NCBI GenBank assembly: GCA_015067795.1
Contig: SVLU01000004.1
Span: 28,885 to 92,884 of the forward strand
DNA: 64,000 bases
Direction of reading: 5' to 3'
From: Oscillospiraceae bacterium
GTDB taxonomy: Bacteria > Bacillota > Clostridia > Oscillospirales > Oscillospiraceae
This document shows, piece by piece, positions 35,173-45,515 of this stretch. A model generated the notes under the pieces. That model saw nothing but the letters and a program-made list of their open reading frames with translations, made no database searches and was not told the DNA's origin. Position numbers and translations under genes: made by a program. Every line of letters starts with the position of its first letter. Positions within the stretch are counted from its first letter, which is position 1.

Positions 35173-35928
35173 TTAAAAAATCAAAGCACAGACGACACTT
35201 GCCGCCATGCCCACCAGCATACTGCCTGCAATTGAGAAATTGTCAAGCCATGCCATTTTCTTATTTTCCGCAAAGTAAACGAAAACCGCCATTGCCAAAG
35301 CGGAGAAGGCTAAGGTAACAAGCTGGAGATACTGTCCTGTTATCACAAGACTGCCCGACTGCACCTGAACAAGCTGACCAACATAGCTGCCGATATAAGC
35401 TGTGATAAGGCCGATGAACATAGCGGTCATAGCGGTATCGCCAAAGCTGCGTCCGCCGGAGCTGCCGCTCTTTTTCTGGAGCTTGCTGGAATATTTCTTA
35501 CCGAAAAGTGTCATGAAAACCGCACCCCAGATGATACCAACAGCCATAAGGAGAGCAATGGTAACGAAAGCGGTGAGGGTCATTTCATCAACATTAAGAC
35601 CGGAAAGACCTGCGCTCTTTGCGGCTATATCGGCAACGCTTGTCTCGTAATGGAGAGCGCCGATAACAGACAGGCGAAGCCAGGGGAGCGGGATGCCCAA
35701 CGTTCCGGAAAGGGCGATAACGCCCAGCAGGATGCTGACACTTGGCAGGATGGAGAAGGTAACGCTGGATGTGATGGTTCGCTTGAGCTTGGTCTTATCC
35801 ATGCCTATGGCAAGACCCGCTCTGTAAGCACGGATGAGGAAAAACACGCTCATTGCCGCTACAAACAGTATTATTATACCACTTATAAGATATAACGGCG
35901 TACTGCTCAACTGATCTAAAATATTCAT
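35173..35928 (-). CDS. DUF5058-like membrane protein
   Basis: 251 aa with about six membrane helices. Charged loops carry AIGMDKTKLKRTITSSVTFS and, after helix four, GKKYSSKLQKKSG. The pattern agrees with my memory of DUF5058, a family of putative transporters. First gene of the unit DUF5058 - membrane protein - M20 peptidase. AAGGAG precedes the ATG, and a near-perfect promoter lies 48 bases upstream. Substrate unknown; the linked peptidase suggests a peptide or amino-acid derivative. Confidence 0.6.
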   Translation of the reverse strand: MNILDQLSSTPLYLISGIIILFVAAMSVFFLIRAYRAGLAIGMDKTKLKRTITSSVTFSILPSVSILLGVIALSGTLGIPLPWLRLSVIGALHYETSVADIAAKSAGLSGLNVDEMTLTAFVTIALLMAVGIIWGAVFMTLFGKKYSSKLQKKSGSSGGRSFGDTAMTAMFIGLITAYIGSYVGQLVQVQSGSLVITGQYLQLVTLAFSALAMAVFVYFAENKKMAWLDNFSIAGSMLVGMAASVVCALIF

Positions 35929-35975
35929 TCTTATCTCCTTTTTCTTTCTTTGTTAACACCGATAACGGTTTATTA

Positions 35976-36004
35976 ATTATACCTTTTTTTATGGTGTAAT
36001 GCAA
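35976..36004 (-). promoter_or_regulatory. Promoter of the DUF5058-M20 unit
   Basis: Minus strand: -35 TTGCAT (36004-35999), 17-bp spacer, -10 TATAAT (35981-35976). Confidence 0.8.
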
Positions 36005-36091
36005 TAATTTCGCCGAAATTGGTAATTATTGATTTCGTTCCCATCATGCAAAAAACCGCTCCCACTATATGGTGTACAGGAAACAAAACTA

Positions 36092-36120
36092 TTGACTAAA
36101 GTGCTTAATCGTGATAATCT
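36092..36120 (+). promoter_or_regulatory. Putative promoter of the pyr operon
   Basis: -35 TTGACT (36092-36097) with a -10 at TAATCT (17-bp spacer) or GATAAT (15-bp spacer). The leader is only ~40 bases, too short for a PyrR-type attenuator. Confidence 0.45.
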
Positions 36121-36161
36121 ATTGGGTGGTAGATTAACAATAATTGAAAAGGATTACTGAA

Positions 36162-37355
36162 ATGGGTTACAAAATCATATCTCCAGATATCGAATTGAAT
36201 AGCGCTGATCTCGCTGTTATTGAAAGCTTAATTTCAGATGGGTTAACTGTTTTTCCTGGTTTTGCAGATGTTCATGTTCATTTGCGAGAGCCGGGTTTTT
36301 TTTATAAGGAAACCATAAAAACAGGTACAATGTCTGCCGCCCGTGGCGGTTACACCCATGTTTTGTCCATGCCGAACCTGAACCCGACTCCCGACTCCAT
36401 TGAAAATTTAAGGCTCCAGCTTAATGCGATAGAAAAGGATGCCGTAATAAACGTCACTCCTTTCGGTACTATCACGGTAGGTGAAAAGGGCGAAGCTTTG
36501 GCGGATATGGCGGGAATGGCTAAGGACGTCTGCGGTTTTTCTGATGACGGTCGTGGTGTTCAGAGTCCGGAAATGATGATAAACGCCATGAAAGAGGCAA
36601 AGCGTTTAGATAAAATAATCTCTGCCCACTGCGAGGATAACAGCCTTCTTCACGGCGGATGTATTCACGATGGTGAATTTGCCGCTAAAAACGGACTTCC
36701 GGGCATTCGCTCTGAAAGTGAATGGGGTCCGATTAAGCGTGACGTTGAACTCGCAAATGAGATTGGCTGTAAATATCATGTTTGCCACGTTTCTACCAAG
36801 GAAAGCGTTGAGATTATAAGACAGGCAAAAGCAAGAGGCGTTGATATTACCTGTGAGACAGGCCCTCATTATCTGACCCTTTGCGATATGGACATGAAGG
36901 ATGAAGGCAGATTTAAGATGAATCCTCCTCTCCGCTCCGCTGAGGACAGGGATGCTCTCGTAAAAGGGCTGCTGGATGGTACGGTTGACATGGTTGCAAC
37001 TGACCATGCTCCCCACTCCGCTGAGGAAAAGTCTAAGGGTCTCAGAAATAGCCTTATGGGTGTGGTTGGTTTGGAAACTGCTTTCCCTGTACTCTATACA
37101 GAGCTTGTAAAAACTGGTATAATAAGTCTTGAAGAGCTTATCAGGACTCTTACCGTAAACCCAAGAAAACGCTTTGGTTTACCTCTCAGCGAGGGTCTCA
37201 GCGTTTGGGACTTGAATGCAGAGTACGATATTGACCCCGAGGAATTCGTGACCATGGGAAGAAGCACTCCTTTTGAGGGTAAGCACGTTTTCGGTCGATG
37301 CGTTATGACGGTGCTTGATGGCAAAATCGTATGGCGAGATGAAAAATACGCATAA
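36162..37355 (+). CDS. pyrC: Dihydroorotase
   Basis: 397 aa, class I length. Closes carbamoyl-aspartate to dihydroorotate, third step of UMP synthesis. Metal motif DVHVHLREPG near residue 38, SMPNLNPTPD (~75), a C-terminal-half ATDHAPHS with the catalytic Asp, and NPRKRFGL near the end. ATG at 36162 chosen for AAAGGA 8 bases upstream rather than a TTG at 36144. First gene of the pyr operon; a repeat element sits between it and pyrK. Confidence 0.95.
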   Translation: MGYKIISPDIELNSADLAVIESLISDGLTVFPGFADVHVHLREPGFFYKETIKTGTMSAARGGYTHVLSMPNLNPTPDSIENLRLQLNAIEKDAVINVTPFGTITVGEKGEALADMAGMAKDVCGFSDDGRGVQSPEMMINAMKEAKRLDKIISAHCEDNSLLHGGCIHDGEFAAKNGLPGIRSESEWGPIKRDVELANEIGCKYHVCHVSTKESVEIIRQAKARGVDITCETGPHYLTLCDMDMKDEGRFKMNPPLRSAEDRDALVKGLLDGTVDMVATDHAPHSAEEKSKGLRNSLMGVVGLETAFPVLYTELVKTGIISLEELIRTLTVNPRKRFGLPLSEGLSVWDLNAEYDIDPEEFVTMGRSTPFEGKHVFGRCVMTVLDGKIVWRDEKYA

Positions 37356-37359
37356 ATCT

Positions 37360-37436
37360 GTCATTGCGAGGCTCGGTACGAGCCGTGGCAATCTTAAAGA
37401 AAAAGATTCCCACATCGCTACGCTCCTCGGAATGAC
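37360..37436. repeat. Inverted GAGCGAAGCGACG-type repeat within the pyr operon
   Basis: Two facing arms: TCATTGCGAGGCTCGGTACG... at 37360-37394 and the reverse complement of a TCATTCCGAGGAGCG unit at ~37404-37436. Same family as 592-624. Occupies most of the pyrC-pyrK gap. Confidence 0.7.
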
Positions 37437-37457
37437 GTTTGGAAAAAGAGGTACCTT

Positions 37458-39093
<1,636 letters not shown>

Positions 39094-39094
<1 letters not shown>

Positions 39095-39792
39095 TGGGTA
39101 AGGACGTAATTATTGCTTGCGATTTCAGCGGCAAACAGCAGGTTCTGGAATTTTTGGACAAGTTTGGCGATATTAAGCCATTCCTGAAGATCGGTATGGA
39201 GCTTTATTATGCAGAAGGTCCATCCATCGTTAAGGAGCTTAAGGAACGCGGACATAAGATCTTCCTGGATCTTAAGCTTCACGACATTCCAAACACAGTT
39301 AAAAAGACAATGTCCGTTCTGTCTCACCTTGATGTTGACATCTGCAATCTTCATGCAAGCGGTGCTTCCGCAATGATGAAGGCTGCTCTTGAGGGTCTCA
39401 CAAGACCTGACGGCACTCGTCCACTTCTCATCGCTGTAACTCAGCTCACCTCCACAAGTGAAGAGGTCATGAAGGAAGAGCTTCTTATCAACGCTCCGCT
39501 GGACGAAGTAGTTGCAAGCTATGCTCTCAATGCAAAGAACTCCGGAGTAGACGGTGTTGTATGCTCCCCACTGGAAGCAGGCAAGATCCACGATGTATGC
39601 GGTAAGGAATTCCTCACCGTAACCCCTGGTGTTCGTTTTGACGATGCCACAAAGGGTGACCAGTCCCGTATCGCAACTCCTGCAAGAGCTAAGGAGCTTG
39701 GCTCTGACTACATCGTAGTTGGCAGACCAATCAACGCCGCTGAAGACCCTGTTGCGGCTTATAAGAGATGTGTAGCTGAATTTGTTGATTAA
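39094..39792 (+). CDS. pyrF: Orotidine 5'-phosphate decarboxylase
   Basis: 232 aa. Last step to UMP. Catalytic Lys-Asp network seen in IFLDLKLHDIPNTVK (~59-73), with VTPGVRF and YIVVGRPINAAEDP near the C-terminus for phosphate binding. An AGGAGG lies 9 bases before the ATG, within the end of pyrD. Confidence 0.97.
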
Positions 39793-39806
39793 TGGAGGAT
39801 ATTATA

Positions 39807-40439
39807 ATGGAAAGAATTATTGCAAAAGATCTTCTCAGCATTGGTGCTGTTTTCTTTAGACCAGACCAGCCTTTCACATGGGCAAGCGGTATTAAGAGCC
39901 CTGTTTACTGCGACAACCGTCTTACGCTCACCGCACCAAAGGTTCGTAACGACGTTGAATCCATGCTGGCTGTAACAATTCGCAAGTATTTTCCTGACTG
40001 CGAGGTAATTATGGGTACAGCTACAGCAGGTATCGCTCATGCGGCTATCACAGCAAATATCCTCGGTCTTCCTATGGGCTATGTCCGTTCCGGCTCTAAG
40101 GACCACGGCAGACAGAACCAGATCGAAGGTAAGCTGGAAGCAGGTCAGAAGGTAGTTATCGTTGAGGACCTTATCTCCACCGGTGGCAGTGTTATAAAGA
40201 CTGCTGATGCTCTTAAGGAAGCAGGTGCAGAGGTTCTGGGTATCGTCAGCATCTTTACCTATGGTATGCAGAAGGGTATCGACGCATTTAAGGCGGCAGG
40301 TCTTGAAAACCACAGCCTGACAAGCTTCGACGTTATCGCAGAGGTTGCTGCAGAAGAAGGCTACATCAAGGAAGAGGACATCGCAAGACTTATCGCTTTC
40401 AGAAACAATCCATCTGACGAAAGCTGGATCGGAGGTTAA
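39807..40439 (+). CDS. pyrE: Orotate phosphoribosyltransferase
   Basis: 210 aa. Joins orotate and PRPP to OMP. PRPP-binding motif [13 protein letters not shown] (~118-130), with [13 protein letters not shown] as the flexible catalytic loop. The ATG at 39807 has GGAGG 8 bases upstream; an in-frame ATG at 39792 overlaps the pyrF stop and precedes that site, so it is not used. Confidence 0.96.
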   Translation: MERIIAKDLLSIGAVFFRPDQPFTWASGIKSPVYCDNRLTLTAPKVRNDVESMLAVTIRKYFPDCEVIMGTATAGIAHAAITANILGLPMGYVRSGSKDHGRQNQIEGKLEAGQKVVIVEDLISTGGSVIKTADALKEAGAEVLGIVSIFTYGMQKGIDAFKAAGLENHSLTSFDVIAEVAAEEGYIKEEDIARLIAFRNNPSDESWIGG

Positions 40440-40440
40440 G

Positions 40441-41352
40441 ATGCGTCATCTTATCGACATTCTTGATCTTTCCACCCAGGAATTAGATCAGATCATTGCG
40501 AAAGCAAATGATATTATAGATAACCCAGGCGAGTACAGCGAAAAGTGCCATGGCAAGAAGCTGGCAACCCTGTTCTTCGAGCCATCCACCAGAACCCGTC
40601 TCAGCTTTGAGGCTGCAATGTATGAGCTGGGCGGTAATGTGCTGGGCTTCTCCGAGGCTAAGAGTTCCTCCTCCGCTAAGGGCGAAAGTGTAGCCGATAC
40701 AGCAAGTGTACTTTCCTTCTATGCCGATATCATGGCTATGCGTCATCCTAAAGAGGGTGCACCGCTGGTAGCGGCTATGAACAGCACCGTTCCTGTAATT
40801 AACGCAGGTGACGGTGGTCATAATCATCCAACCCAGACTCTCACCGACCTTCTCACCATTAACAGAGAAAAGGGTCGTTTTGACAATCTTACCGTAGGCT
40901 TCTGCGGTGACCTTAAGTTTGGTCGTACTGTTCATTCTCTTATCATGGCTCTTACCAGATATGCAAACAATAAGATCGTTCTCATCTCTCCAATGGAACT
41001 CAGACTTCCAAGCTATATTAAGGACACTCTTGATAAGCTGAATATTGAATATATTGAGTCTGAAAGCTTAGAGGCTGTTATGCCTGAACTGGACATTCTC
41101 TACATGACAAGAGTTCAGCGTGAACGTTTCTTCAACGAAGAGGATTACCTCCGTCTTAAGGACAGCTATATCCTCAATCCCGAAAAGCTCACAACAGCCA
41201 AAGAGGATCTCCGCATCATGCATCCGCTGCCAAGAGTTAACGAGATAAGCACCGCTGTGGATAAAGACCCAAGAGCCTGCTATTTCCGTCAGGCTATGTA
41301 CGGCAAGTATGTGCGTATGTCACTCATACTTTACCTTTTAGGTATAGAATAA
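40441..41352 (+). CDS. pyrB: Aspartate carbamoyltransferase, catalytic subunit
   Basis: 303 aa. Makes carbamoyl-aspartate from carbamoyl phosphate and aspartate. Carbamoyl phosphate site [13 protein letters not shown] (~47-60), [10 protein letters not shown] (~125) and HPLPRVNEI (~262). The ribosome site GGAGG overlaps the pyrE end and the start is one base after the pyrE stop. Confidence 0.97.
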   Translation: MRHLIDILDLSTQELDQIIAKANDIIDNPGEYSEKCHGKKLATLFFEPSTRTRLSFEAAMYELGGNVLGFSEAKSSSSAKGESVADTASVLSFYADIMAMRHPKEGAPLVAAMNSTVPVINAGDGGHNHPTQTLTDLLTINREKGRFDNLTVGFCGDLKFGRTVHSLIMALTRYANNKIVLISPMELRLPSYIKDTLDKLNIEYIESESLEAVMPELDILYMTRVQRERFFNEEDYLRLKDSYILNPEKLTTAKEDLRIMHPLPRVNEISTAVDKDPRACYFRQAMYGKYVRMSLILYLLGIE

Positions 41353-41364
41353 GGGGGTAGGGCT

Positions 41365-41787
41365 ATGAATATAGATTCCATTAAAAACGGTATCGTTATC
41401 GACCATATCACAGCGGGTAAAGCTATGGTGCTTTATAATCTTCTTAAGCTTGACAAGCTGGACTGCCCTGTTGCTATCATCCAGCGTGCTACAAGTACAA
41501 AGATGGGTCAGAAAGACATCATCAAAATTGCTGTCAGCATGGAGCTGGATATGGATATTCTGGGCTACGTTGATCCTGATGCAACCATCAATATCATCCG
41601 TGACGGCAAGCTTGTGGAAAAGCGAAATATCGCCCTTCCTGAAAAGCTGACAAATGTACTTAAGTGCAAGAACCCACGCTGCATCGTCACCACTGAGCAG
41701 GAGCTGCCACACGTTTTCAAGCTTACAGATGCGGAAAATAAGGTTTATCGCTGTCTGTATTGCGAAACAATGGCAAAGAATAAGTAA
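41365..41787 (+). CDS. pyrI: Aspartate carbamoyltransferase, regulatory subunit
   Basis: 140 aa. Allosteric nucleotide-binding subunit; the N-terminal IKNGIVIDHITAGKA is the effector site region and the C-terminal zinc domain has CKNPRC and CLYCE, the four ligands that hold the catalytic subunits. Paired with pyrB, it predicts feedback control of the pathway by nucleotides. Last gene of the operon. Confidence 0.95.
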   Translation: MNIDSIKNGIVIDHITAGKAMVLYNLLKLDKLDCPVAIIQRATSTKMGQKDIIKIAVSMELDMDILGYVDPDATINIIRDGKLVEKRNIALPEKLTNVLKCKNPRCIVTTEQELPHVFKLTDAENKVYRCLYCETMAKNK

Positions 41788-41799
41788 AACGAAAAGAAT

Positions 41800-41858
41800 T
41801 GGTTCTATAATAAAAGTTGGGGTACAGAAGCTCTGTACCCCAATAATCATTATAGAAC
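41800..41858. terminator. Long bidirectional terminator between pyrI and aspS
   Basis: Inner stem TTGGGGTACAGA / TCTGTACCCCAA (41817-41843), extended by TTCTATAAT / ATTATAGAA outside it. It overlaps the last aspS codons. Confidence 0.85.
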
Positions 41859-43643
41859 TATTTTATTGCTTTTTTCAGCAATGCAGATACACAGCTCTGT
41901 GAGCTGCTTATCGTCAACAACATCAGGACAGCAGGTCATTGGTTCACTTGCGTTCTGAACCTTCGGGAAGGCGATAACGTCTCTGATGGAGTCTGCTCCG
42001 GTCATCAGCATAACCAGTCTGTCAAGGCCATATGCCATGCCGCCATGTGGTGGTGCACCGTATCTGAAAGCATTGATGAGATGGCTGAAGCGGAGGTTGG
42101 CCTCTTCATCTGTGAAGCCCAGTGCTCTGAACATGGATTCCTGCATTTCCGGAGTGTTAATTCTGATAGAACCGCCGCCAAGCTCTGTACCGTTGAGAAC
42201 GATGTCATAAGCCTTTGCGCGGCAGGCTGCCTTGTCGCATTCCAGCTTGTCAATATCCTCGTCCATTGGAGCTGTGAAAGGATGGTGCTTTGCAACGTAG
42301 CGGTTTTCTTCCTCGGAGTACTCGAACATCGGGAACTCGGTTACCCACAGGAACTTATAATCGTCCTTTCTGGTAAGTTCAAGACGCTTTGCGATCTCAC
42401 AGCGGAGAGCACCAAGAGAAGCGTAAACAACATCGTTCTTAGCATCAGCCACGATGAGTACCAGGTCGCCCTGCTTTGCTCCAGCACGTTCCAGAATTGC
42501 TGCGTTTTCTTCCTCAGTCAGGAACTTTGCATAGGAGGAGGTTGTCTGATCTGCAAGTCTTGTCCACGCAAGACCCTTTGCACCGTAGGTCTTTACGAAA
42601 TCAACCAGAGAGTCGATCTTCTTTCTTGGGAACTTTTCTGCACCGCCCGGTACGCAAATAAGGCGAACAGAGCCGCCGCCCTGAGCCGGACCGCTGAACA
42701 CCTTGAAGCCGCAATCCTTAACGATATCGCTGATGTCGCAAAGCTCGATGCCGAAACGCATATCAGGCTTATCAGAGCCAAAACGATCCATCGCTTCTTT
42801 ATAAGGCATACGCAGGAAAGGAGTCTGAATATCAACATCGAGAATTTCCTTGAAAACTCTCTTAATAAAGCCTTCGTTTACTGCGATAACATCGTCCTGG
42901 TCAACGAAGGACATTTCAAGGTCGATCTGAGTGAACTCCGGCTGGCGGTCAGCACGAAGGTCCTCGTCACGGAAGCAGCGAACGATCTGGATATATCGGT
43001 CGAAGCCTGCCAGCATCAGAAGCTGCTTGTACTGCTGGGGAGACTGTGGCAGAGCGTAGAAGGAGCCGGGATGAACACGGCTTGGAACAAGATAGTCTCT
43101 TGCTCCCTCCGGAGTGCTCTTTGTGAGCATAGGGGTTTCGATTTCATAGAAACCGTTTTCATCGAAGTAGTCTCTCGCCAGCTTTGCAACCTTATGGCGC
43201 ATTGCTATTGTACGCTGCATATCAGGACGGCGAAGGTCCAGATATCTGTACTTCAGGCGGAGCATATCGTTAACATCGCTGTTTTCAACGATTTCAAAAG
43301 GAGGAGTTTCGGACTGAGCAAGGATACGGAGGTCCTTAACGTCCAGCTCAACTTCACCTGTTGGGATATCCTTATTCTTGGAGGAACGCTCTCTCAGAAC
43401 GCCCTTTGCAGCGACTACAAACTCGCTGCGGAGTGTAACTGCCTTTGCGAAAACATCCTCAGCAGTTGCATCGTCAAAAGCAAGCTGGATGATACCTGTA
43501 CGGTCTCTTACGTCTGTGAAAATCAGCTTACCAAGGTCACGGCTACGCTGTACCCAACCGCATACGGAAATTTCCTTGCCCACATCGCTTATTCTTGGCT
43601 CGCCGCAATAGCAGCTGCGCTTGAAATTTTTCATTGTATCCAT
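41850..43643 (-). CDS. aspS: Aspartyl-tRNA synthetase
   Basis: 597 aa, bacterial-type length. Class II synthetase: OB-fold anticodon domain (ISVCGWVQRSRDLGKLIF), motif 2 FRDEDLRADRQPEFTQIDLE, the bacterial GAD insertion (~290-420) and motif 3 PPHGGMAYGLDRLVMLMTG. Three Met codons lie near the start; the ATG at 43643 is best spaced from GGAG, but 43649 or 43634 are possible. Follows hisS by 14 bases, a common pairing. Confidence 0.97.
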   Translation of the reverse strand: MDTMKNFKRSCYCGEPRISDVGKEISVCGWVQRSRDLGKLIFTDVRDRTGIIQLAFDDATAEDVFAKAVTLRSEFVVAAKGVLRERSSKNKDIPTGEVELDVKDLRILAQSETPPFEIVENSDVNDMLRLKYRYLDLRRPDMQRTIAMRHKVAKLARDYFDENGFYEIETPMLTKSTPEGARDYLVPSRVHPGSFYALPQSPQQYKQLLMLAGFDRYIQIVRCFRDEDLRADRQPEFTQIDLEMSFVDQDDVIAVNEGFIKRVFKEILDVDIQTPFLRMPYKEAMDRFGSDKPDMRFGIELCDISDIVKDCGFKVFSGPAQGGGSVRLICVPGGAEKFPRKKIDSLVDFVKTYGAKGLAWTRLADQTTSSYAKFLTEEENAAILERAGAKQGDLVLIVADAKNDVVYASLGALRCEIAKRLELTRKDDYKFLWVTEFPMFEYSEEENRYVAKHHPFTAPMDEDIDKLECDKAACRAKAYDIVLNGTELGGGSIRINTPEMQESMFRALGFTDEEANLRFSHLINAFRYGAPPHGGMAYGLDRLVMLMTGADSIRDVIAFPKVQNASEPMTCCPDVVDDKQLTELCICIAEKSNKIVL

Positions 43644-43657
43644 AGTCATATCTCCAA

Positions 43658-45004
43658 TTATTTATCTAAAATAACAGTACCGTTGTTCTGAGCAGCTACA
43701 CCTGCGATAATCATTTCTGCCGCTTCGTCATAGCCGAGAAGCTGCTGCTGACCGCTTGTCATGTCCTTAACGCTTGCCTTGCTGTTTGCGATCTCATCCT
43801 CACCAATAAAAATAACATAAGGAATTTTCAGCTTGTTTGCGTAGTTCATCTTAGCCTTGAACTTTTTCTTTTCGCAATGGAGCTGGGCTCTGATGCCCTT
43901 TTCACGGAGGAAGGTTGCCAGAGCGATGGACGGTGACAGGTCATCTGTCATAGGCAGAATGAGTGCATCTGTTGGTGCACTGACGAGCTCGTCATTGAGA
44001 TATCCCTGATCCTCAAGAACGAAGAAAAGTCTTGTAAGGCCGATGGAAATGCCAACACCGGGAAGCTTCTTGTCGGTGTAGTATTCAGCCAGGTTGTCGT
44101 AACGACCGCCGGAGCATACCGAACCGATTTCAGGATGGTCAATCATTGTAGTCTCGTAAACTGTGCCTGTGTAGTAGTCAAGACCTCTTGCGATGGTAAG
44201 GTCGATCCTGAAATTCTCTTCAGGTACGCCGAAGCCGCCAAGGTGCTTTACAACAGTTGTCAGCTCTTCAAGGCCCTTGTCGAAAAGCTCATCCTTGCCC
44301 ACAAACTGCTGAAGAGCCTCGATGGGTTCTTCGCTTTCAAGAACGTCAAGAAGCAGCGTACCGACTGCTTCATCCACAGCAAGGTCATCCTTAAGGCAGG
44401 CAAGCACCTTTTCTCGACCTATCTTCTCAAGCTTGTCGATAATGTGCATAACATCCATGCTCTTGTCGCTGAGACCTAAAACGGCAAAAAGACCGTTTAA
44501 AAGCTTGCGGTTGTTTACACGGATAACAAAACGCTTAAGACCCAGGGTGGTGAAGGTCTTGTAAATGATGCTGGGAATTTCAGCTTCGTTGATGATATCA
44601 AGCTCACCGTCACCGATGATGTCAATATCAGCCTGATAGAATTCACGGAAACGGCCTCTCTGGGCACGTTCACCGCGATAAACCTTGCCGATCTGATATC
44701 TACGGAATGGGAAAGCAAGCTGACCGTAGTTCTGTGCGATATATTTTGCAAGGGGAACTGTAAGATCAAAACGGAGTGCCAGATCACTGTCGCCCTTTGT
44801 AAATCTGTAAATCTGCTTTTCGGTTTCGCCGCCGCCTTTGGCAAGAAGAACCTCCGCAGACTCGATAACGGGAGTGTCCAGAGGTGTGAAGCCGTAAAGG
44901 GAATATGTGCGGCGAAGTGTTTCCATCATACGCTCCATCTGTGTCTGACGGGCAGGCAGAAGCTCCATGAAGCCGGATAAAGTGCGTGGTTTGACCTTTT
45001 CCAA
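43658..45004 (-). CDS. hisS: Histidyl-tRNA synthetase
   Basis: 448 aa. Class II synthetase with motif 1 TPVIESAEVL, motif 2 YRGERAQRGRFREFYQADID, the histidine-specific ARGLDYYTGTVYE and motif 3 VCSGGRYDNL...GVGISIGLTRL, then an anticodon-binding domain (ALILPMTDDLSPSIAL). The upstream gap is too short for a T-box. Co-oriented with minD and the MgsA-like gene. Confidence 0.96.
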   Translation of the reverse strand: MEKVKPRTLSGFMELLPARQTQMERMMETLRRTYSLYGFTPLDTPVIESAEVLLAKGGGETEKQIYRFTKGDSDLALRFDLTVPLAKYIAQNYGQLAFPFRRYQIGKVYRGERAQRGRFREFYQADIDIIGDGELDIINEAEIPSIIYKTFTTLGLKRFVIRVNNRKLLNGLFAVLGLSDKSMDVMHIIDKLEKIGREKVLACLKDDLAVDEAVGTLLLDVLESEEPIEALQQFVGKDELFDKGLEELTTVVKHLGGFGVPEENFRIDLTIARGLDYYTGTVYETTMIDHPEIGSVCSGGRYDNLAEYYTDKKLPGVGISIGLTRLFFVLEDQGYLNDELVSAPTDALILPMTDDLSPSIALATFLREKGIRAQLHCEKKKFKAKMNYANKLKIPYVIFIGEDEIANSKASVKDMTSGQQQLLGYDEAAEMIIAGVAAQNNGTVILDK

Positions 45005-45046
45005 TTCAAATCGTCCTTTCGTACGAAAAATATGTGTTTCAAGCTC

Positions 45047-45070
45047 GAAGGCGGGAAATATCCCGCCTCA
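45047..45070. other. GC-rich hairpin upstream of hisS
   Basis: AGGCGGGA...TCCCGCCT with a short loop. There is no T-run directly after it on either strand, so termination is doubtful; it may mark an mRNA processing or pause site between the MgsA-like gene and hisS. Confidence 0.4.
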
Positions 45071-45092
45071 ATAAATATAAATTTTTGTGGGA

Positions 45093-45500
45093 TTACTTCT
45101 TCTTTGGATTTACAATATCTCTCCAGTCAAGATAGCCCTCCTTAAGACCAAGGACAAGCATCTCCGCTGTGGCAAGGTTTGTGGCCAGAGGAACATTGTG
45201 CATATCACAAAGACGCGCAATATCCATAACCTCGCCGTAACCCTCAATGCCCTTTGCAGGATCCGCAAAGAAGATGACCATATCAAGCTCGTTGTAGGTT
45301 ACACGCGCGCCAATCTGCTGGTTGCCGCCCTGCTTGCATGGCAGGTAAAGCGTGATTGGAAGACCTGTGGCTTCACTTACCAGCTTGCCGGTAGTATTGG
45401 TTGCGCAGATAGAGTGTGCAGAAAGAATTCCGCAATAGGCGATGCAGAACTGGACCATCAGCTCTTTTTTTCTGTCGTGTGCCATAAGCGCAATGTTCAT
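45093..45500 (-). CDS. Methylglyoxal synthase-like protein with altered active site
   Basis: 135 aa. Clear MgsA relative: IALMAHDRKKELM, ATNTTGKLVSEATGLP, GGNQQIGARV and NVPLATNLATAEML. However, residues of the E. coli active site are changed: the catalytic Asp71 of GGDQQ is Asn60 here, and the PHDPD loop with His98 and Asp101 reads EGYGEVMD. Asp20 (AHD, Asp9 here) and Asp91 (FFADP, Asp80) remain. True MgsA turns dihydroxyacetone phosphate into methylglyoxal; this protein probably does so poorly or not at all and may have another role. It lies 15 bases after minD, a place where Clostridia often have mgsA. Confidence 0.8.
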   Translation of the reverse strand: MNIALMAHDRKKELMVQFCIAYCGILSAHSICATNTTGKLVSEATGLPITLYLPCKQGGNQQIGARVTYNELDMVIFFADPAKGIEGYGEVMDIARLCDMHNVPLATNLATAEMLVLGLKEGYLDWRDIVNPKKK

Positions 45501-45515
45501 AGCTTTACCTTCTTT

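Noticed and set aside
36005..36161. PyrR-type attenuator before the pyr operon
   Set aside because: The leader after the likely promoter is about 40 bases and has no terminator/antiterminator pair; pyrR is not in the window.
45005..45092. T-box leader before hisS
   Set aside because: The gap is only 88 bases, with a GC-rich hairpin but no specifier loop or T-box sequence.
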